In this document: positions 24,131 to 33,063 of the stretch, piece after piece
Numbering within the stretch: position 1 is the stretch's first letter
Layout: each line of letters starts with the position of its first letter
Assembly (NCBI RefSeq): GCF_026340465.1
Contig: NZ_JAPEPC010000002.1
Coordinates: 310,001-374,000 of the forward strand
DNA from: Streptomyces sp. NBC_01306
GTDB lineage: Bacteria; Actinomycetota; Actinomycetes; Streptomycetales; Streptomycetaceae
Direction of reading: 5' to 3'
Length of the DNA: 64,000 bases
The notes under the pieces: generated by a model
The model's database searches: none
What the model was told of the DNA's origin: nothing
The model's input: only the letters and a program-made list of their open reading frames with translations
Program-made: the position numbers and the translations under genes

Positions 24131-25041
24131 GCGCGTCCCGGCGCGAGAGCGGTGTACAGCGAACGATCCGCGGCCTGTTCGCCGACGCGGGGGTCCGCGG
24201 CTGGCTGCACGTGGCGGAGCTGCGGCGTCCGGCTGCGTACGTCGCGGTCGATCCCGACGAGGCGGTCCCCGTCGGCTCCGTCTACAAGATGCCGCTGATG
24301 GCCGCGTTCTGCCGGCTGGTGGACGCGGGGGCGGTCGACCCCTGCCTGCGGGTGACACTCGAACCGTCGGACCGGATGCCCGGCCCGACCGGCATCTCCG
24401 TCCTGCGGGACACGGTGTCCATGTCACTGCGGGACCTGGTCGCCCTGATGATGACCATCTCCGACAACACCGCAGCCGACGCGGTGCTGCACCGGGTCGG
24501 GACCGCGGCGGTCGACGAGCTGTGCCGGGACCTCGGCATGGAGGACACCACCGTGCACGGCGGGGTGGCCACCACGTTCGCGCAGCTGGTGACGGAGACC
24601 GGGGCCGGTTCGCTGCGCGACGCGATGGAGCGGATCTCGGACAACGACACAACGGTGCCGCCGGTCGTCTACGACCCCCTGTCCAAGGCATCCGCCACAC
24701 CTGCGGACATGGCCCTGCTGCTGCGGGCCATCTGGACCGGCCGGGCGGCCTCCGCCGAGAGCTGTGCGTTCATGCGCGACGTCATGGGAAAGCAGCCGTG
24801 GACGCACCGGCTCGCTTCCGGATTCCCCTACGACGACGTGACCGTGTCGGGCAAGACCGGGACGTTCGGGTCGATGCGCCACGAAGCCGGAGTGGTCGAA
24901 CTCGCCGACGGCAGCGCGTACACCGCCGTGGTGTTCACCCAGGCGGCCCGCGCCGACAGCACACTGCCGCGTGCCGACGCGGTCATCGGCGCGGCCGCCC
25001 GTACCGCGGTGGAGGAGCTGCGCGGTAACGAGGGCCTGTGA
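24127..25041 (+). CDS. BlaB-like penicillin-interacting-protein homologue (cytoplasmic)
   Basis: 304 residues with the beta-lactamase fold. It has Ser51-x-x-Lys54 (GSVYKMP), SDN (112-114) and Lys243-Thr-Gly (SGKTGTFGSM). There is no signal peptide and no omega-loop ExxLN, so a secreted hydrolase is unlikely. In S. cacaoi the protein BlaB, encoded after the LysR gene blaA, is required for induction. The ATGA overlap with the LysR gene and the divergent beta-lactamase reproduce that locus. I infer an intracellular sensing or accessory role. Confidence 0.85.
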   Translation: MSASRRESGVQRTIRGLFADAGVRGWLHVAELRRPAAYVAVDPDEAVPVGSVYKMPLMAAFCRLVDAGAVDPCLRVTLEPSDRMPGPTGISVLRDTVSMSLRDLVALMMTISDNTAADAVLHRVGTAAVDELCRDLGMEDTTVHGGVATTFAQLVTETGAGSLRDAMERISDNDTTVPPVVYDPLSKASATPADMALLLRAIWTGRAASAESCAFMRDVMGKQPWTHRLASGFPYDDVTVSGKTGTFGSMRHEAGVVELADGSAYTAVVFTQAARADSTLPRADAVIGAAARTAVEELRGNEGL

Positions 25042-25283
25042 CGGCCGCGGTACGACACTGATCTCCCGGCCCGATGTATCCGCCCCACGAAGGGCGAGAA
25101 GCGCAACTTTGGGCGTCGCAAGGCGTGTTGACATCCGATGTTTTTCCGCGCAGGGGGTTCCGCTCCCGCGAATGCACCTGCACTATGCCGGAAGCGGTTC
25201 AGAGACAGGAACGCCTGTCACACACATGACCGCACAGCCTTCTGACGCCTGCCCGGGGATCAGCCCCGAAGTGAGGATGACGG

Positions 25284-26783
25284 ATGAGCAACAGGCAGTC
25301 ATTACCCCGCAGAACGCTCCTCGCCGGCGCTGTCGGCGCCGGGGCGGCGGCCGCGCTGGGCGGCCGGGCAACCGCCGCCGCGCCCCGGATGTCCGGTGCG
25401 GCGGAGAACCGCTGCCCGGGCCCCTACGAACCCACGCCCGGGTCGCTCTCCCAGCACCCCACCGCACGCTGGTTCTCGGACGGCAAGTTCGGCATCTTCA
25501 TCCACTGGGGTGTGTACGCGGTGCCCCACTGGGGCGACGACGCGTGGAGCAGCGAGTGGTACCTGTACGGCTTCAACGCCTTCGAGAAGGGCACGCTCCA
25601 CGACCACCACCGCGCCACCTACGGGGCGGACTTCCCGTACGACGCGTTCATCCCGCGCTTCCGTGCCGAACGGTTCGACCCGCACGACTGGGTACGGCTC
25701 TTCGAGCGGGCCGGCGCACGCTACTTCGTGCTGACCTCCAAGCACCACGACGGCTTCCAGCTCTTCCCCAACAGGGCGTCGAACCGCAACTCGGTCGCCA
25801 TGGGACCCAAGCGCGACCTGGTGGGCGAACTCTTCGGGGCCGCCCGGCACACACAGCTCAAACGCGGTCTCTACTACTCGCTCGGCGAGTTCTACAACCC
25901 GGCGCTCGGCACGCCGCCGCTCAATCCGTACACCCGCGAGCCCGTGCCGTACACCGGGTACAAGCCGGTCCGTGACTACGTCGCGGAGTACGAGCACGTC
26001 CATCTGCGCACCCTCATCGACCGCTACGACCCGGACGTCCTGTGGGGCGACGGCCAGGGCACGCACAACTTCGACGGCGGCGCGGGACATATCTTCCGGC
26101 CCCCGGAGTGGGACTGGCGCAGCGACGAGATCATGGCCGACTTCTACAACCACGCGGTGAACCGGGCGCGTCCCAAGGACGTCATCATGAACGACCGCTT
26201 CATCGCCTCGCACGCCGACTACCTGACGGTCGAGGGCGACAAGTCGTACACGCTGCAGACCGCCCCCTGGGAAGCCTGCGTGACGATGAGCAGGTCCTGG
26301 GGGTACATGGACCCCACTTCGAAGATCAAGACCAAGGAGAAGCTGGTCCAGCTTCTCGTGGACATCGTCGCCAAGAACGGCACTCTGCTGCTCAACATCG
26401 GTCCACGGGCCGACGGCACCATCGCCGACTGGCAGCGCGAACGCCTGCTGGCGATCGGTGCCTGGCTGGACGTCAACGGTGAGGCCGTCTACGGATCCAC
26501 ACCGTGGTCCCGCGCGGACGACGGCGAGCTGCGCTACACGGTCGGCTCCGACGGCGCGTTCCACATCGTGCCGCTGAGCTGGCCGGGCACCCGGCTCACG
26601 GTGCCGGCCGACCTTCCGGTGGCCGATGGCTCGGTGATCCGGCTGCTCGGTCACCGCGGCGGCCCCCTCGCCTGGCGGCGTACGGCCGACGCCGTCGAGA
26701 TCGACCTGCCCGCGTCCGGACCGCCGGGAGCCGGGCCGGGCTATCCGGTCGTACTCAAGGTGCAGCGGGAGGGGACCCGATGA
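25284..26783 (+). CDS. Secreted alpha-L-fucosidase (GH29)
   Basis: 499 residues with a Tat signal (PRRTLLAGAVGAGAAAALGG). GH29 landmarks are WFSDGKFGIFIHWGVYAVP, FVLTSKHHDGFQLFPN and the nucleophile Asp in DVLWGDGQG (about residue 254), then NDRFIASHADYLTVEGD. It releases L-fucose from glycans outside the cell. Its length is normal and the C-terminal beta domain is present. The preceding 242 bases contain a consensus TTGACA (25128-25133) but I see no good -10. Its stop overlaps the next start as ATGA, so it is translated together with the SGNH hydrolase. Confidence 0.93.
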   Translation: MSNRQSLPRRTLLAGAVGAGAAAALGGRATAAAPRMSGAAENRCPGPYEPTPGSLSQHPTARWFSDGKFGIFIHWGVYAVPHWGDDAWSSEWYLYGFNAFEKGTLHDHHRATYGADFPYDAFIPRFRAERFDPHDWVRLFERAGARYFVLTSKHHDGFQLFPNRASNRNSVAMGPKRDLVGELFGAARHTQLKRGLYYSLGEFYNPALGTPPLNPYTREPVPYTGYKPVRDYVAEYEHVHLRTLIDRYDPDVLWGDGQGTHNFDGGAGHIFRPPEWDWRSDEIMADFYNHAVNRARPKDVIMNDRFIASHADYLTVEGDKSYTLQTAPWEACVTMSRSWGYMDPTSKIKTKEKLVQLLVDIVAKNGTLLLNIGPRADGTIADWQRERLLAIGAWLDVNGEAVYGSTPWSRADDGELRYTVGSDGAFHIVPLSWPGTRLTVPADLPVADGSVIRLLGHRGGPLAWRRTADAVEIDLPASGPPGAGPGYPVVLKVQREGTR

Positions 26784-28129
26784 CGAGGACGGCTCTGATA
26801 CGGCGGTTGGGGAGGCTCCGCCTCAGGCGCTCCGCGGCTGCTGTCGCCGCGTTGCTGCTGATGGGGGTGGCGGTGGACGCGCGGGCAGCGGACGTGAGTT
26901 CACCCGGCCGCCCCGTACGGTCGGCGGCCGATGCGACGACCGTGCCGGCGCGGTCCGTACCCCCCGACACGCACCCGGCGCCGTGGGTGGGGGCCTGGAC
27001 GACGGCCCTGACACCGCCCGGCAGCAGCGGGCAGTCGGCGGAGGGATTCACCGACCGGACCCTGCGGATGATCGTCCATCTGTCCGCAGGCGGCGATCAG
27101 TTCCGGCTGCGGTTCTCCAACGCGTACGGTGAACGCCCTCTGGACGTCGGTCCGGTGACGGTCGCGCGGCGCGCGAAGGACGCGGCGGTCGTGCCCGGAA
27201 CCCTGCGCCGTGCCACCTTCCTCCATGAGCCGTCCACCACGGTGCCCGTGGGGGCGGAAGCGGTCACGGATCCGGTCCGGCTGTCCGTAAGGGCGGATAC
27301 GGACCTGGTGGTCAGCTTCCGGCTGCCGACCACCACGGGTCCCACGACATGGCATCCGTGGGCGAGTCAGACCAGCTACATCTCGACCTCCGGCGACCAC
27401 ACGGCGGACGCGAGCGGGGCGGCCTTCCCGGAACGGACCACGTCGTGGTTCTTCCTGCGGGCGGTGGATGTCGCGGGAGCCCGGGCGGCAGGGACGGTCG
27501 TCGCCTTCGGGGACTCGATCACCGAGGGCGGGGCGACGACCACCGACGCGAACCAGCGCTGGCCTGACGTACTCGCCCGGCGGCTGGCCCAACTGCCGCC
27601 GTCCCGGCGCCTTTCGGTGGTCAATGCCGGGATCGGCGGCAACCGGCTGCTGACCGACGCGGGACCGACCGGCGCGGGCGCCAACAACCTGGGGCGCAGC
27701 GCCGAGTCCCGCTTCGACCGGGACGCCCTCACCCTCCCGGCGGTGCGCGATGTGATCGTCTCGCTGGGCAATAACGACCTCGGCAGCAACGCCGGTGTGC
27801 ACCCCGGCGAGCCGCTGACCGCATCGCAGCTCATCGCGGGGTTCGGCCGGCTGGCCGCTCGGGCCCGGGCCGCGGGCGCGCGGGTGCATCTGGCCACGAT
27901 CACGCCCAACGGCAAGCTCGACGCGCGTGCGGAGAGGATCCGCACCGAGGTCAACCAGTGGATCCGGAGCGGCGACGCCGACGGGTCCGTCATCGACTTC
28001 GACGCCGCCGTACGCGATCCGGCCGACCCGCACCGCCTGCTGCCGGCCTACAACAGCGGCGACACGGTGCACCCCAACGATGCCGGGCTCCGCGCGATGG
28101 CGGAGTGCGTGCGGCTGTCCACGCTGTGA
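26780..28129 (+). CDS. Secreted SGNH/GDSL-family hydrolase
   Basis: 449 residues. The signal is a basic N-terminus followed by AAAVAALLLMGVAVDARA. An N-terminal beta domain (about 65-235) precedes the SGNH domain, with block I GDSITEG (about residue 244), the block II Gly in GIGGNRLL, the block III Asn in SLGNNDLG and the block V Asp/His in SGDTVHPND. It is probably an esterase or deacetylase acting on polysaccharides. It is coupled by ATGA to the fucosidase, so both may act on one fucosylated, O-acylated glycan. The GGGAGGGG site is six bases upstream. Confidence 0.9.
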   Translation: MTRTALIRRLGRLRLRRSAAAVAALLLMGVAVDARAADVSSPGRPVRSAADATTVPARSVPPDTHPAPWVGAWTTALTPPGSSGQSAEGFTDRTLRMIVHLSAGGDQFRLRFSNAYGERPLDVGPVTVARRAKDAAVVPGTLRRATFLHEPSTTVPVGAEAVTDPVRLSVRADTDLVVSFRLPTTTGPTTWHPWASQTSYISTSGDHTADASGAAFPERTTSWFFLRAVDVAGARAAGTVVAFGDSITEGGATTTDANQRWPDVLARRLAQLPPSRRLSVVNAGIGGNRLLTDAGPTGAGANNLGRSAESRFDRDALTLPAVRDVIVSLGNNDLGSNAGVHPGEPLTASQLIAGFGRLAARARAAGARVHLATITPNGKLDARAERIRTEVNQWIRSGDADGSVIDFDAAVRDPADPHRLLPAYNSGDTVHPNDAGLRAMAECVRLSTL

Positions 28130-28173
28130 GAGCAGCCCACTGACCCGAACTCACCTGATCCCGCTCTGACAGG

Positions 28174-28206
28174 TATCGGCGCCCGGCTGCCGGCCGGGCG
28201 CCGATA
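28174..28206. terminator. Hairpin between SGNH hydrolase and sugar permease
   Basis: A perfect 14-base stem (TATCGGCGCCCGGC with GCCGGGCGCCGATA) and a five-base loop lie between convergent genes. Confidence 0.85.
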
Positions 28207-28225
28207 TCGCAGTGCCGGACAGCCC

Positions 28226-29680
28226 CTAGGCCGACGGTGCCCGCGCGGCCGGCGGGCGCTGGTACGTCTCGCCGGTCATCGACTCCAGTTCCCGCTGCTT
28301 CGTCTCCGGGACCTTGCCGCGTACGAAGAAGAACGAGGCCAGGGCGAAGAAGGCGAACGTGCCGTACAGCCAGGAGAGGCCGACCTGGCGGGTCATCGGC
28401 TCGAAAGCGAAGGTGACGATGAAGTTGAAGACCCAGTTCGACGCCGTGCCGATGGCCAGTGCCATCGCGCGCATCCGGTTCGGGAACATCTCGGCCAGCA
28501 TGATCCACAGGATCGGGCCCCACGAGAGCGCGAAGAAGACGACAAAGGCGTTCGCACCCACCAGCGCCAGCGGCCCGTAGGGGCTGGGCAGCGACACATG
28601 GGCTCCGCTGCCGTGCTGCTGGGAGAAGGCCACCGCGGTGAGCAGCAGCGACAGGAACATGCCGAGCGAGCCGATGGTGAGCAGCCGGCGGCGGCCGACC
28701 CGGTCCACGAAGAGCATGGCGACCACGGTCATCACCACATTGATCCCCGCGGTGATCACCGAGGTGGTGAACGAGCTGGACTCGCTGAATCCGACCGACT
28801 TCCAGAGAGTGGTCGAGTAGTAGAAGATCGCGTTGATCCCGACCAGTTGCTGGAACGCGGCCATGATGATGCCGACCCAGACCAGCGGGTGCAGGCCGAA
28901 CCGCTTGCCGCGGATGTCGGCGAACGTACTGCGGTGCTCCTTGTCCAGGGTCTCCCGGATCTCCTCGACCTTGCCCTCGGGGTCGCTCTCACCGGTCACC
29001 CGCTGGAGCACTCCGGCCGCCTTGCCGTACTCGCCCTTCAGTACCAGGTAGCGGGGCGATTCCGGGATCAGCATGGCCAGCAGGCCGTACACCAGTGCCG
29101 GGATGACACCGACCAGGAACATCCAGCGCCAGGCCGCCATGCCGAACCACAGGTTCTGCGAGGCGCCGCCCGCGGCGCCGGCCAGGCCCTTGTTGGAGCT
29201 GAGCACCACCAGCTGGCCGACGGTGATCGCCAGCTGCTGCAGGGACCCCAGAGCGCCGCGCCCCTTCGCGGGCGCCACCTCGGAGATGTACGCCGGTGCG
29301 ATCACGGAGGCGACGCCGATGGCCAGCCCGCCGACCACCCGCCACACCATGAGGTCGGCCACGGAGAAGGCGGTGGCCGACCCCACGGAGCTGATGATGA
29401 ACATCACCGCGCCCAGCACCATCACACGCCGGCGTCCCCAGCTGTCCGCCAGCCGCCCCGCGTACCAGGCACCTACCGCGCAGCCCAGCAGAGCGATGGA
29501 GACGACAAAGCCGGAGAGGAACGTGCCGAGATGGAAATGTGAACCCAGTGCGTCGACCGCGCCGTTGATGACGGACGAGTCGAAGCCGAAAAGAAAACCG
29601 CCGACCGCGGCGGCAATGGAGATGCCTACAGCTTTACCGCCACGTTGGGGTGCGTCTGTGAGGGGAGCCGTCTCCGCCAT
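28226..29680 (-). CDS. Sugar:proton symporter (MFS sugar porter family)
   Basis: 484 residues, 12 TM segments. Sugar-porter motifs are present: GFLFGFDSSVINGAV, GRLADSWGRRRVM, PESPRYLVLKG, QQLVGINAIFYYS, DRVGRRRLL and PETKQRELES. It is close in type to the Streptomyces glucose permease GlcP. The substrate is a monosaccharide, possibly glucose. ATG 29680 has an AGGTGA site. The convergent fucosidase operon could supply sugar, but there is no co-transcription. Upstream there are 19-base-period direct repeats. Confidence 0.9.
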   Translation of the reverse strand: MAETAPLTDAPQRGGKAVGISIAAAVGGFLFGFDSSVINGAVDALGSHFHLGTFLSGFVVSIALLGCAVGAWYAGRLADSWGRRRVMVLGAVMFIISSVGSATAFSVADLMVWRVVGGLAIGVASVIAPAYISEVAPAKGRGALGSLQQLAITVGQLVVLSSNKGLAGAAGGASQNLWFGMAAWRWMFLVGVIPALVYGLLAMLIPESPRYLVLKGEYGKAAGVLQRVTGESDPEGKVEEIRETLDKEHRSTFADIRGKRFGLHPLVWVGIIMAAFQQLVGINAIFYYSTTLWKSVGFSESSSFTTSVITAGINVVMTVVAMLFVDRVGRRRLLTIGSLGMFLSLLLTAVAFSQQHGSGAHVSLPSPYGPLALVGANAFVVFFALSWGPILWIMLAEMFPNRMRAMALAIGTASNWVFNFIVTFAFEPMTRQVGLSWLYGTFAFFALASFFFVRGKVPETKQRELESMTGETYQRPPAARAPSA

Positions 29681-29767
29681 GAACACAATCACCTGACTGA
29701 CATCGTTGTCTACTGCCGCTTCACTGTGCGTGAATGCGCCCTTTACTTCGGTGTACGCGACACCGTG

Positions 29768-29802
29768 CGACACCTTTACGGCGACGCGACACCTTTACGG
29801 CG
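29768..29802. repeat. Direct repeat upstream of the sugar permease
   Basis: CGACACCTTTACGGCG occurs twice, at 29768-29783 and 29787-29802, 19 bases apart. It lies about 90 bases upstream of the permease start in the 251-base gap before the DUF1707 gene. The spacing, near two helical turns, suits cooperative regulator binding. Confidence 0.75.
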
Positions 29803-29931
29803 CTCGCGTACCCACGCAGAAACGCGGCAGTCCCCCGGAAACCTGTGAGGTCGGTCAAGCCCTGGAGGTGAGCGGAGAAGCGGACCGCGCATGAGACGGC
29901 GAGCCGTGGCGTACGGTCGCCGGACCCGCGG

Positions 29932-30474
29932 TCAGCGTCGGCGGTGCGTGATCTTCAGCCGGCCGTACCCCATGGCACCGGAGATCCGGATGTGCGGACC
30001 GCCCGTGGCGGCACGCCGCGGGGCCCGGTGGACGGGCTGTTTCCAGTCGGCGCGGAGTCCCTCGTAGTCGACCGTGGCGTCGTGCGGCAGCACGATACGG
30101 GCCCGGCCGCTGCCGAGCCGCAACTCGATGTCGACCACCGGGTACTCGATCACTGCCCGCGACAGGTCGAGCTCGACCTTGCCGAAGGCCGACTCGACCC
30201 TGAGAGTACGGGGCACCCGCCAGCCACGACCGCGCTCGATCCGCCCGCCGACGGCCTCGATCTCGACGGTGCTGTCCGCGGCTCCGGAGGGCAGAGCGGC
30301 CAGGGCGGGCACCAAGTCGCCCTGTGTTCTGGCGGTCAGCGCCGTCTGGAGGCGTTCATCCATCTCCTCCGACGAGAGGTGCCCCTCGGAGAAAGCCTCC
30401 TGGAGGCGCTCGACGGCTGCGTCACGGTCGCCGTCCGAAATCAGTGACGTCAGGTCTTCCGGCAGTAGGGCCAC
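29932..30474 (-). CDS. DUF1707 (SHOCT-like) protein
   Basis: 180 residues. The N-terminal DUF1707 motif is clear (SDGDRDAAVERLQEAFSEG, then LSSEEMDERLQTALTA, about residues 12-50). The C-terminal half is beta-rich, resembling cell-wall-stress or DUF4097-type domains (VESAFGKVELDLSRA). There are no TM segments. DUF1707 proteins are common in actinobacteria and of unknown function. The GTG at 30474 lacks a ribosome site and may be leaderless. It follows the dehydratase gene on the same strand but a hairpin separates them. Confidence 0.85.
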   Translation of the reverse strand: MALLPEDLTSLISDGDRDAAVERLQEAFSEGHLSSEEMDERLQTALTARTQGDLVPALAALPSGAADSTVEIEAVGGRIERGRGWRVPRTLRVESAFGKVELDLSRAVIEYPVVDIELRLGSGRARIVLPHDATVDYEGLRADWKQPVHRAPRRAATGGPHIRISGAMGYGRLKITHRRR

Positions 30475-30489
30475 GCGGTCACTTTAACG

Positions 30490-30525
30490 CTGACCGCCCT
30501 GTCGCCCCAGGCCCGGGGCGGTCAG
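30490..30525 (-). terminator. Hairpin after the dehydratase gene
   Basis: A 10-base perfect stem (CTGACCGCCC with GGGCGGTCAG) whose one arm overlaps the stop codon of the dehydratase gene (30524-30522). It would end the dehydratase transcript before the DUF1707 gene. Confidence 0.6.
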
Positions 30526-31490
30526 TTCCCGCAGAGTTCGGCGAACCGGCCGGCGCCGATGTTGCCGCCCGAAATGATCACCCCGACGCGCTGCGGGAGC
30601 CGGTCGACGCGGCCCGCCAGCAGAGCGGCAAGCCCGGTGGCGCCACTGGGCTCGATGACGATCTTCAGGCGTTCGAACGCGAACCGCATGGCGTCACGGA
30701 TCTGGTCGTCGGTCACCAGGTCGATGCCGTCGACCAGCCGCTGATTGACGGAGAAGGTCAACTCGCCGGGGATGTCTGCCGCCTGGCCGTCGGCGATGGT
30801 GCGCGGAACGGGGATGGACACCCGCCTGCCGGCCTCCAGGGACCTCTTCGTGTCGTCCCCGGCCTCCGGTTCCACTCCGATCACCCGGATACGGTCCCGC
30901 AGGCCCTTGGCGACGGTCGCACTGCCCGCCATCAGCCCACCGCCGCCGACCGGCACCACCAGGGCGTCGAGATCGCCCGCTTCCTCAATCAGTTCGAGTG
31001 CGGCGGTGCCCTGTCCCGCGATGACGTGCGGGTGCTCGTACGGAGGGATGAGCGCGAGGCCGCGGTCGGCGGCCAGTGCCTCACCGATGGCGACGCGGTC
31101 GCCGGTGTAACGGTCGTAGGTGACGACCTCGGCGCCGTAGCCGGCGGTGGCGTCCAGCTTCGACTGCGGGGTGTCCTCCGGCATCAGGATCACCGCGGTG
31201 GTGCCCAACTCCTTCGCGGCGAGGGCGACGGCCTGCGCGTGGTTGCCCGAGGAGTACGCGGCGATGCCCTTGGCCACCTGCTCCGGCGACAGCCGGGAGG
31301 CCGCGTTGTAGGCGCCACGGAACTTGAAGGCGCCGATCCGCTGGAAGTTCTCGCACTTGAGGTGCACCTCCGCGCCGACGAGCCGGTCCAGGGTGCGTGA
31401 GCGCAGCACGGGGGTGCGGTGGGCCACGCCCTTGATCTGCGCGGCGGCGTCGCGGACGTCGTCGAGGGTGACCGGCAGTGCGTTCGTCAT
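30522..31490 (-). CDS. PLP-dependent threonine/serine dehydratase-like enzyme
   Basis: 322 residues, fold type II PLP enzyme. The PLP lysine is Lys56 in QRIGAFKFRGAYNA; the phosphate-binding loop is VPVGGGGLMAG, and Asn/Ser contacts appear in YSSGNHAQAVAL and ISGGNIG. It lacks the regulatory ACT domain, as in catabolic threonine dehydratases, serine racemases and threo-3-hydroxyaspartate ammonia-lyases, so the exact substrate is open. ATG 31490 has a GGAG site. The gene is monocistronic. Confidence 0.88.
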   Translation of the reverse strand: MTNALPVTLDDVRDAAAQIKGVAHRTPVLRSRTLDRLVGAEVHLKCENFQRIGAFKFRGAYNAASRLSPEQVAKGIAAYSSGNHAQAVALAAKELGTTAVILMPEDTPQSKLDATAGYGAEVVTYDRYTGDRVAIGEALAADRGLALIPPYEHPHVIAGQGTAALELIEEAGDLDALVVPVGGGGLMAGSATVAKGLRDRIRVIGVEPEAGDDTKRSLEAGRRVSIPVPRTIADGQAADIPGELTFSVNQRLVDGIDLVTDDQIRDAMRFAFERLKIVIEPSGATGLAALLAGRVDRLPQRVGVIISGGNIGAGRFAELCGN

Positions 31491-31624
31491 GCGGGGGCTC
31501 CATCGGGGCTCGCGGGGATCAGGTGGCCCGTCAGGTATGGCCGGCGCCCCGCCGGGAATCCGGACGAACGGTCTGGACGATCAGTCTAAGAGGCGGACGG
31601 AACGTCCGGACGCCGGGTCCGGGG

Positions 31625-32419
31625 TCAGGGCTTACGGGCCACTCCCGCGTACATGTTCGTCCCGTTCTCCGGCGGGACCACACCGTCGGCCGGCCGCCAG
31701 GACGTCATCGGCACCACGCCCGGCTCGGCCAGGTCGAGCCCGGTGAACAGGGCCTCCACCTCGGCCCGGGTGCGCAGATACATGGGGATGCCCCGCTCGG
31801 TGTATTCGCGCGCCAGTGCCGCGGATTCGGGTGCGAGGTCCCCGGTGGCGAGGGTGAGCGCCAGGTAACTGCCCGGCGCCAGCGATTCCATCAGCGTCTC
31901 GATGAGACCCTGTGCGTCCTTCACGAACTGCAGCATGGCGATCACCGTGAGGCCGACCGGCTGGTCCAGATCGAGCGTCTCACGCAGGGCGGGGTCGGCG
32001 AGGAGCGTGTCCGGGACGGTCATGTCCGCCTGGATATAGGCGGTCCGGCCCTCCGGGGTGCTGCGCATCAGCGCGTCGGCGTGCGCGAGGACGATCGGGT
32101 CGTTGTCCACGTAGACGATCCGCGCCTCCGGGGTCTGCCGCTGGACGACCTGGTGCAGATTGGGTTCCGTCGGGATGCCCGTACCGATGTCCAGGAACTG
32201 GCGTATCCCGGCCTCCGCGGCCAGCCAGTGGGCCATCCGCCGCATGGTCGCCCGGTTCGCCAGCATGCTCGTCCGCAGCCCTGGCCAGGCACGGAGCGAC
32301 GCTTCGGCAGCCACCCGGTCCACTTCGTAGTGGTCCTTGCCGCCCAGGATGTAGTCGTACACCCGCGCAGAGTTCGCCCGGTTGCCCCGCATGTCCGCCC
32401 GGCCGTTCCGCTCGCCCAT
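31625..32419 (-). CDS. S-adenosylmethionine methyltransferase (PF04672-like)
   Basis: 264 residues. It shows the actinomycete-specific family markers: N-terminal NSARVYDYILGGKDHYEVDR, the SAM loop LDIGTGIPTEPNLHQVV (about 75-91) and YVDNDPIVLAHADALM. Streptomyces genomes carry many paralogues whose substrates are mostly unknown. No clustered regulator indicates a role here. Confidence 0.92.
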   Translation of the reverse strand: MGERNGRADMRGNRANSARVYDYILGGKDHYEVDRVAAEASLRAWPGLRTSMLANRATMRRMAHWLAAEAGIRQFLDIGTGIPTEPNLHQVVQRQTPEARIVYVDNDPIVLAHADALMRSTPEGRTAYIQADMTVPDTLLADPALRETLDLDQPVGLTVIAMLQFVKDAQGLIETLMESLAPGSYLALTLATGDLAPESAALAREYTERGIPMYLRTRAEVEALFTGLDLAEPGVVPMTSWRPADGVVPPENGTNMYAGVARKP

Positions 32420-32681
32420 CCTCTACCGCCCTTTTCGCTTGTCGGTGCTGCGCCCGGTGTCCGGAGAGCATAGACGCCGCAATCTCCGAATGATCTCGCC
32501 TCGTCGGACCCATCGCCCTTGGGGCCGAACGGAGTTGGGCCCTCCCCCGGCGTACGAGCGCCACGGTCCGGACGGGTACAGGTCGGCTCGGCCCGCTGGC
32601 GGCCCCAGGCACGCGACCGTACGGATTCCCCTGGATCCGAACCGCAGTTGGTTGCCCGACCGAGGGGAGAATCGGTACATT

Positions 32682-32712
32682 TTGCGCATTCAGGGTGGGG
32701 CGAACCTATAAT
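32682..32712 (+). promoter_or_regulatory. Promoter of the small membrane protein gene
   Basis: A consensus -10 TATAAT (32707-32712), rare in this GC-rich DNA, has TTGCGC (32682-32687) 19 bases upstream. The ATG of the small gene follows 31 bases downstream. Confidence 0.6.
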
Positions 32713-32743
32713 TGCTGCAAAGGTCACTACGGAAGGACTTCCG

Positions 32744-32947
32744 ATGACTGAGTTGCAGGACAAGGCTGAGTTGCAGGACAAGGAGTTCTACGCCAGTGAC
32801 AGGCCCGCGCATCCGGTGCTCCCGGAGGACCGGCCGCGCGGCGGCGGTCCGAGGGCGCCGATGAAGCACCGGGGACCCTGGGTCGGCGCGGCCATCGTCG
32901 TCGGCATCATTGTCTTGATCATGGTGGGAGTGGCGCTCTTCCCGTGA
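32744..32947 (+). CDS. Small single-pass membrane protein
   Basis: 67 residues. The acidic N-terminus contains a duplicated ELQDK (MTELQDKAELQDKEF). A Pro/Arg-rich linker follows, then one C-terminal TM helix (VGAAIVVGIIVLIMVGVALF). I do not recognise the family. GGAAGGA lies six bases before the ATG. A near-consensus promoter and a very strong terminator make this short gene look well expressed on its own. Confidence 0.8.
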   Translation: MTELQDKAELQDKEFYASDRPAHPVLPEDRPRGGGPRAPMKHRGPWVGAAIVVGIIVLIMVGVALFP

Positions 32948-32964
32948 GGCCTGCCGCACGACGA

Positions 32965-33006
32965 TGAGCACAGTACGGCCCACCCTGGCGGGCCGTACTG
33001 TGCTCA
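32965..33006 (+). terminator. Long perfect hairpin terminator
   Basis: A 17-base perfect stem (arms 32965-32981 and 32990-33006; TGAGCACAGTACGGCCC arm) with an eight-base loop follows the small membrane protein gene and precedes the convergent GntR gene. Confidence 0.9.
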
Positions 33007-33063
33007 TGCGCAATCGCAACCGCCTCCCCTCCCGGACTCGCGTCCAGCAGGCCATCGCGCACC

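Noticed and set aside
24127..25041. BlaB-like protein called as a second beta-lactamase
   Set aside because: It lacks a signal peptide and the omega-loop Glu; context matches the BlaB regulatory protein.
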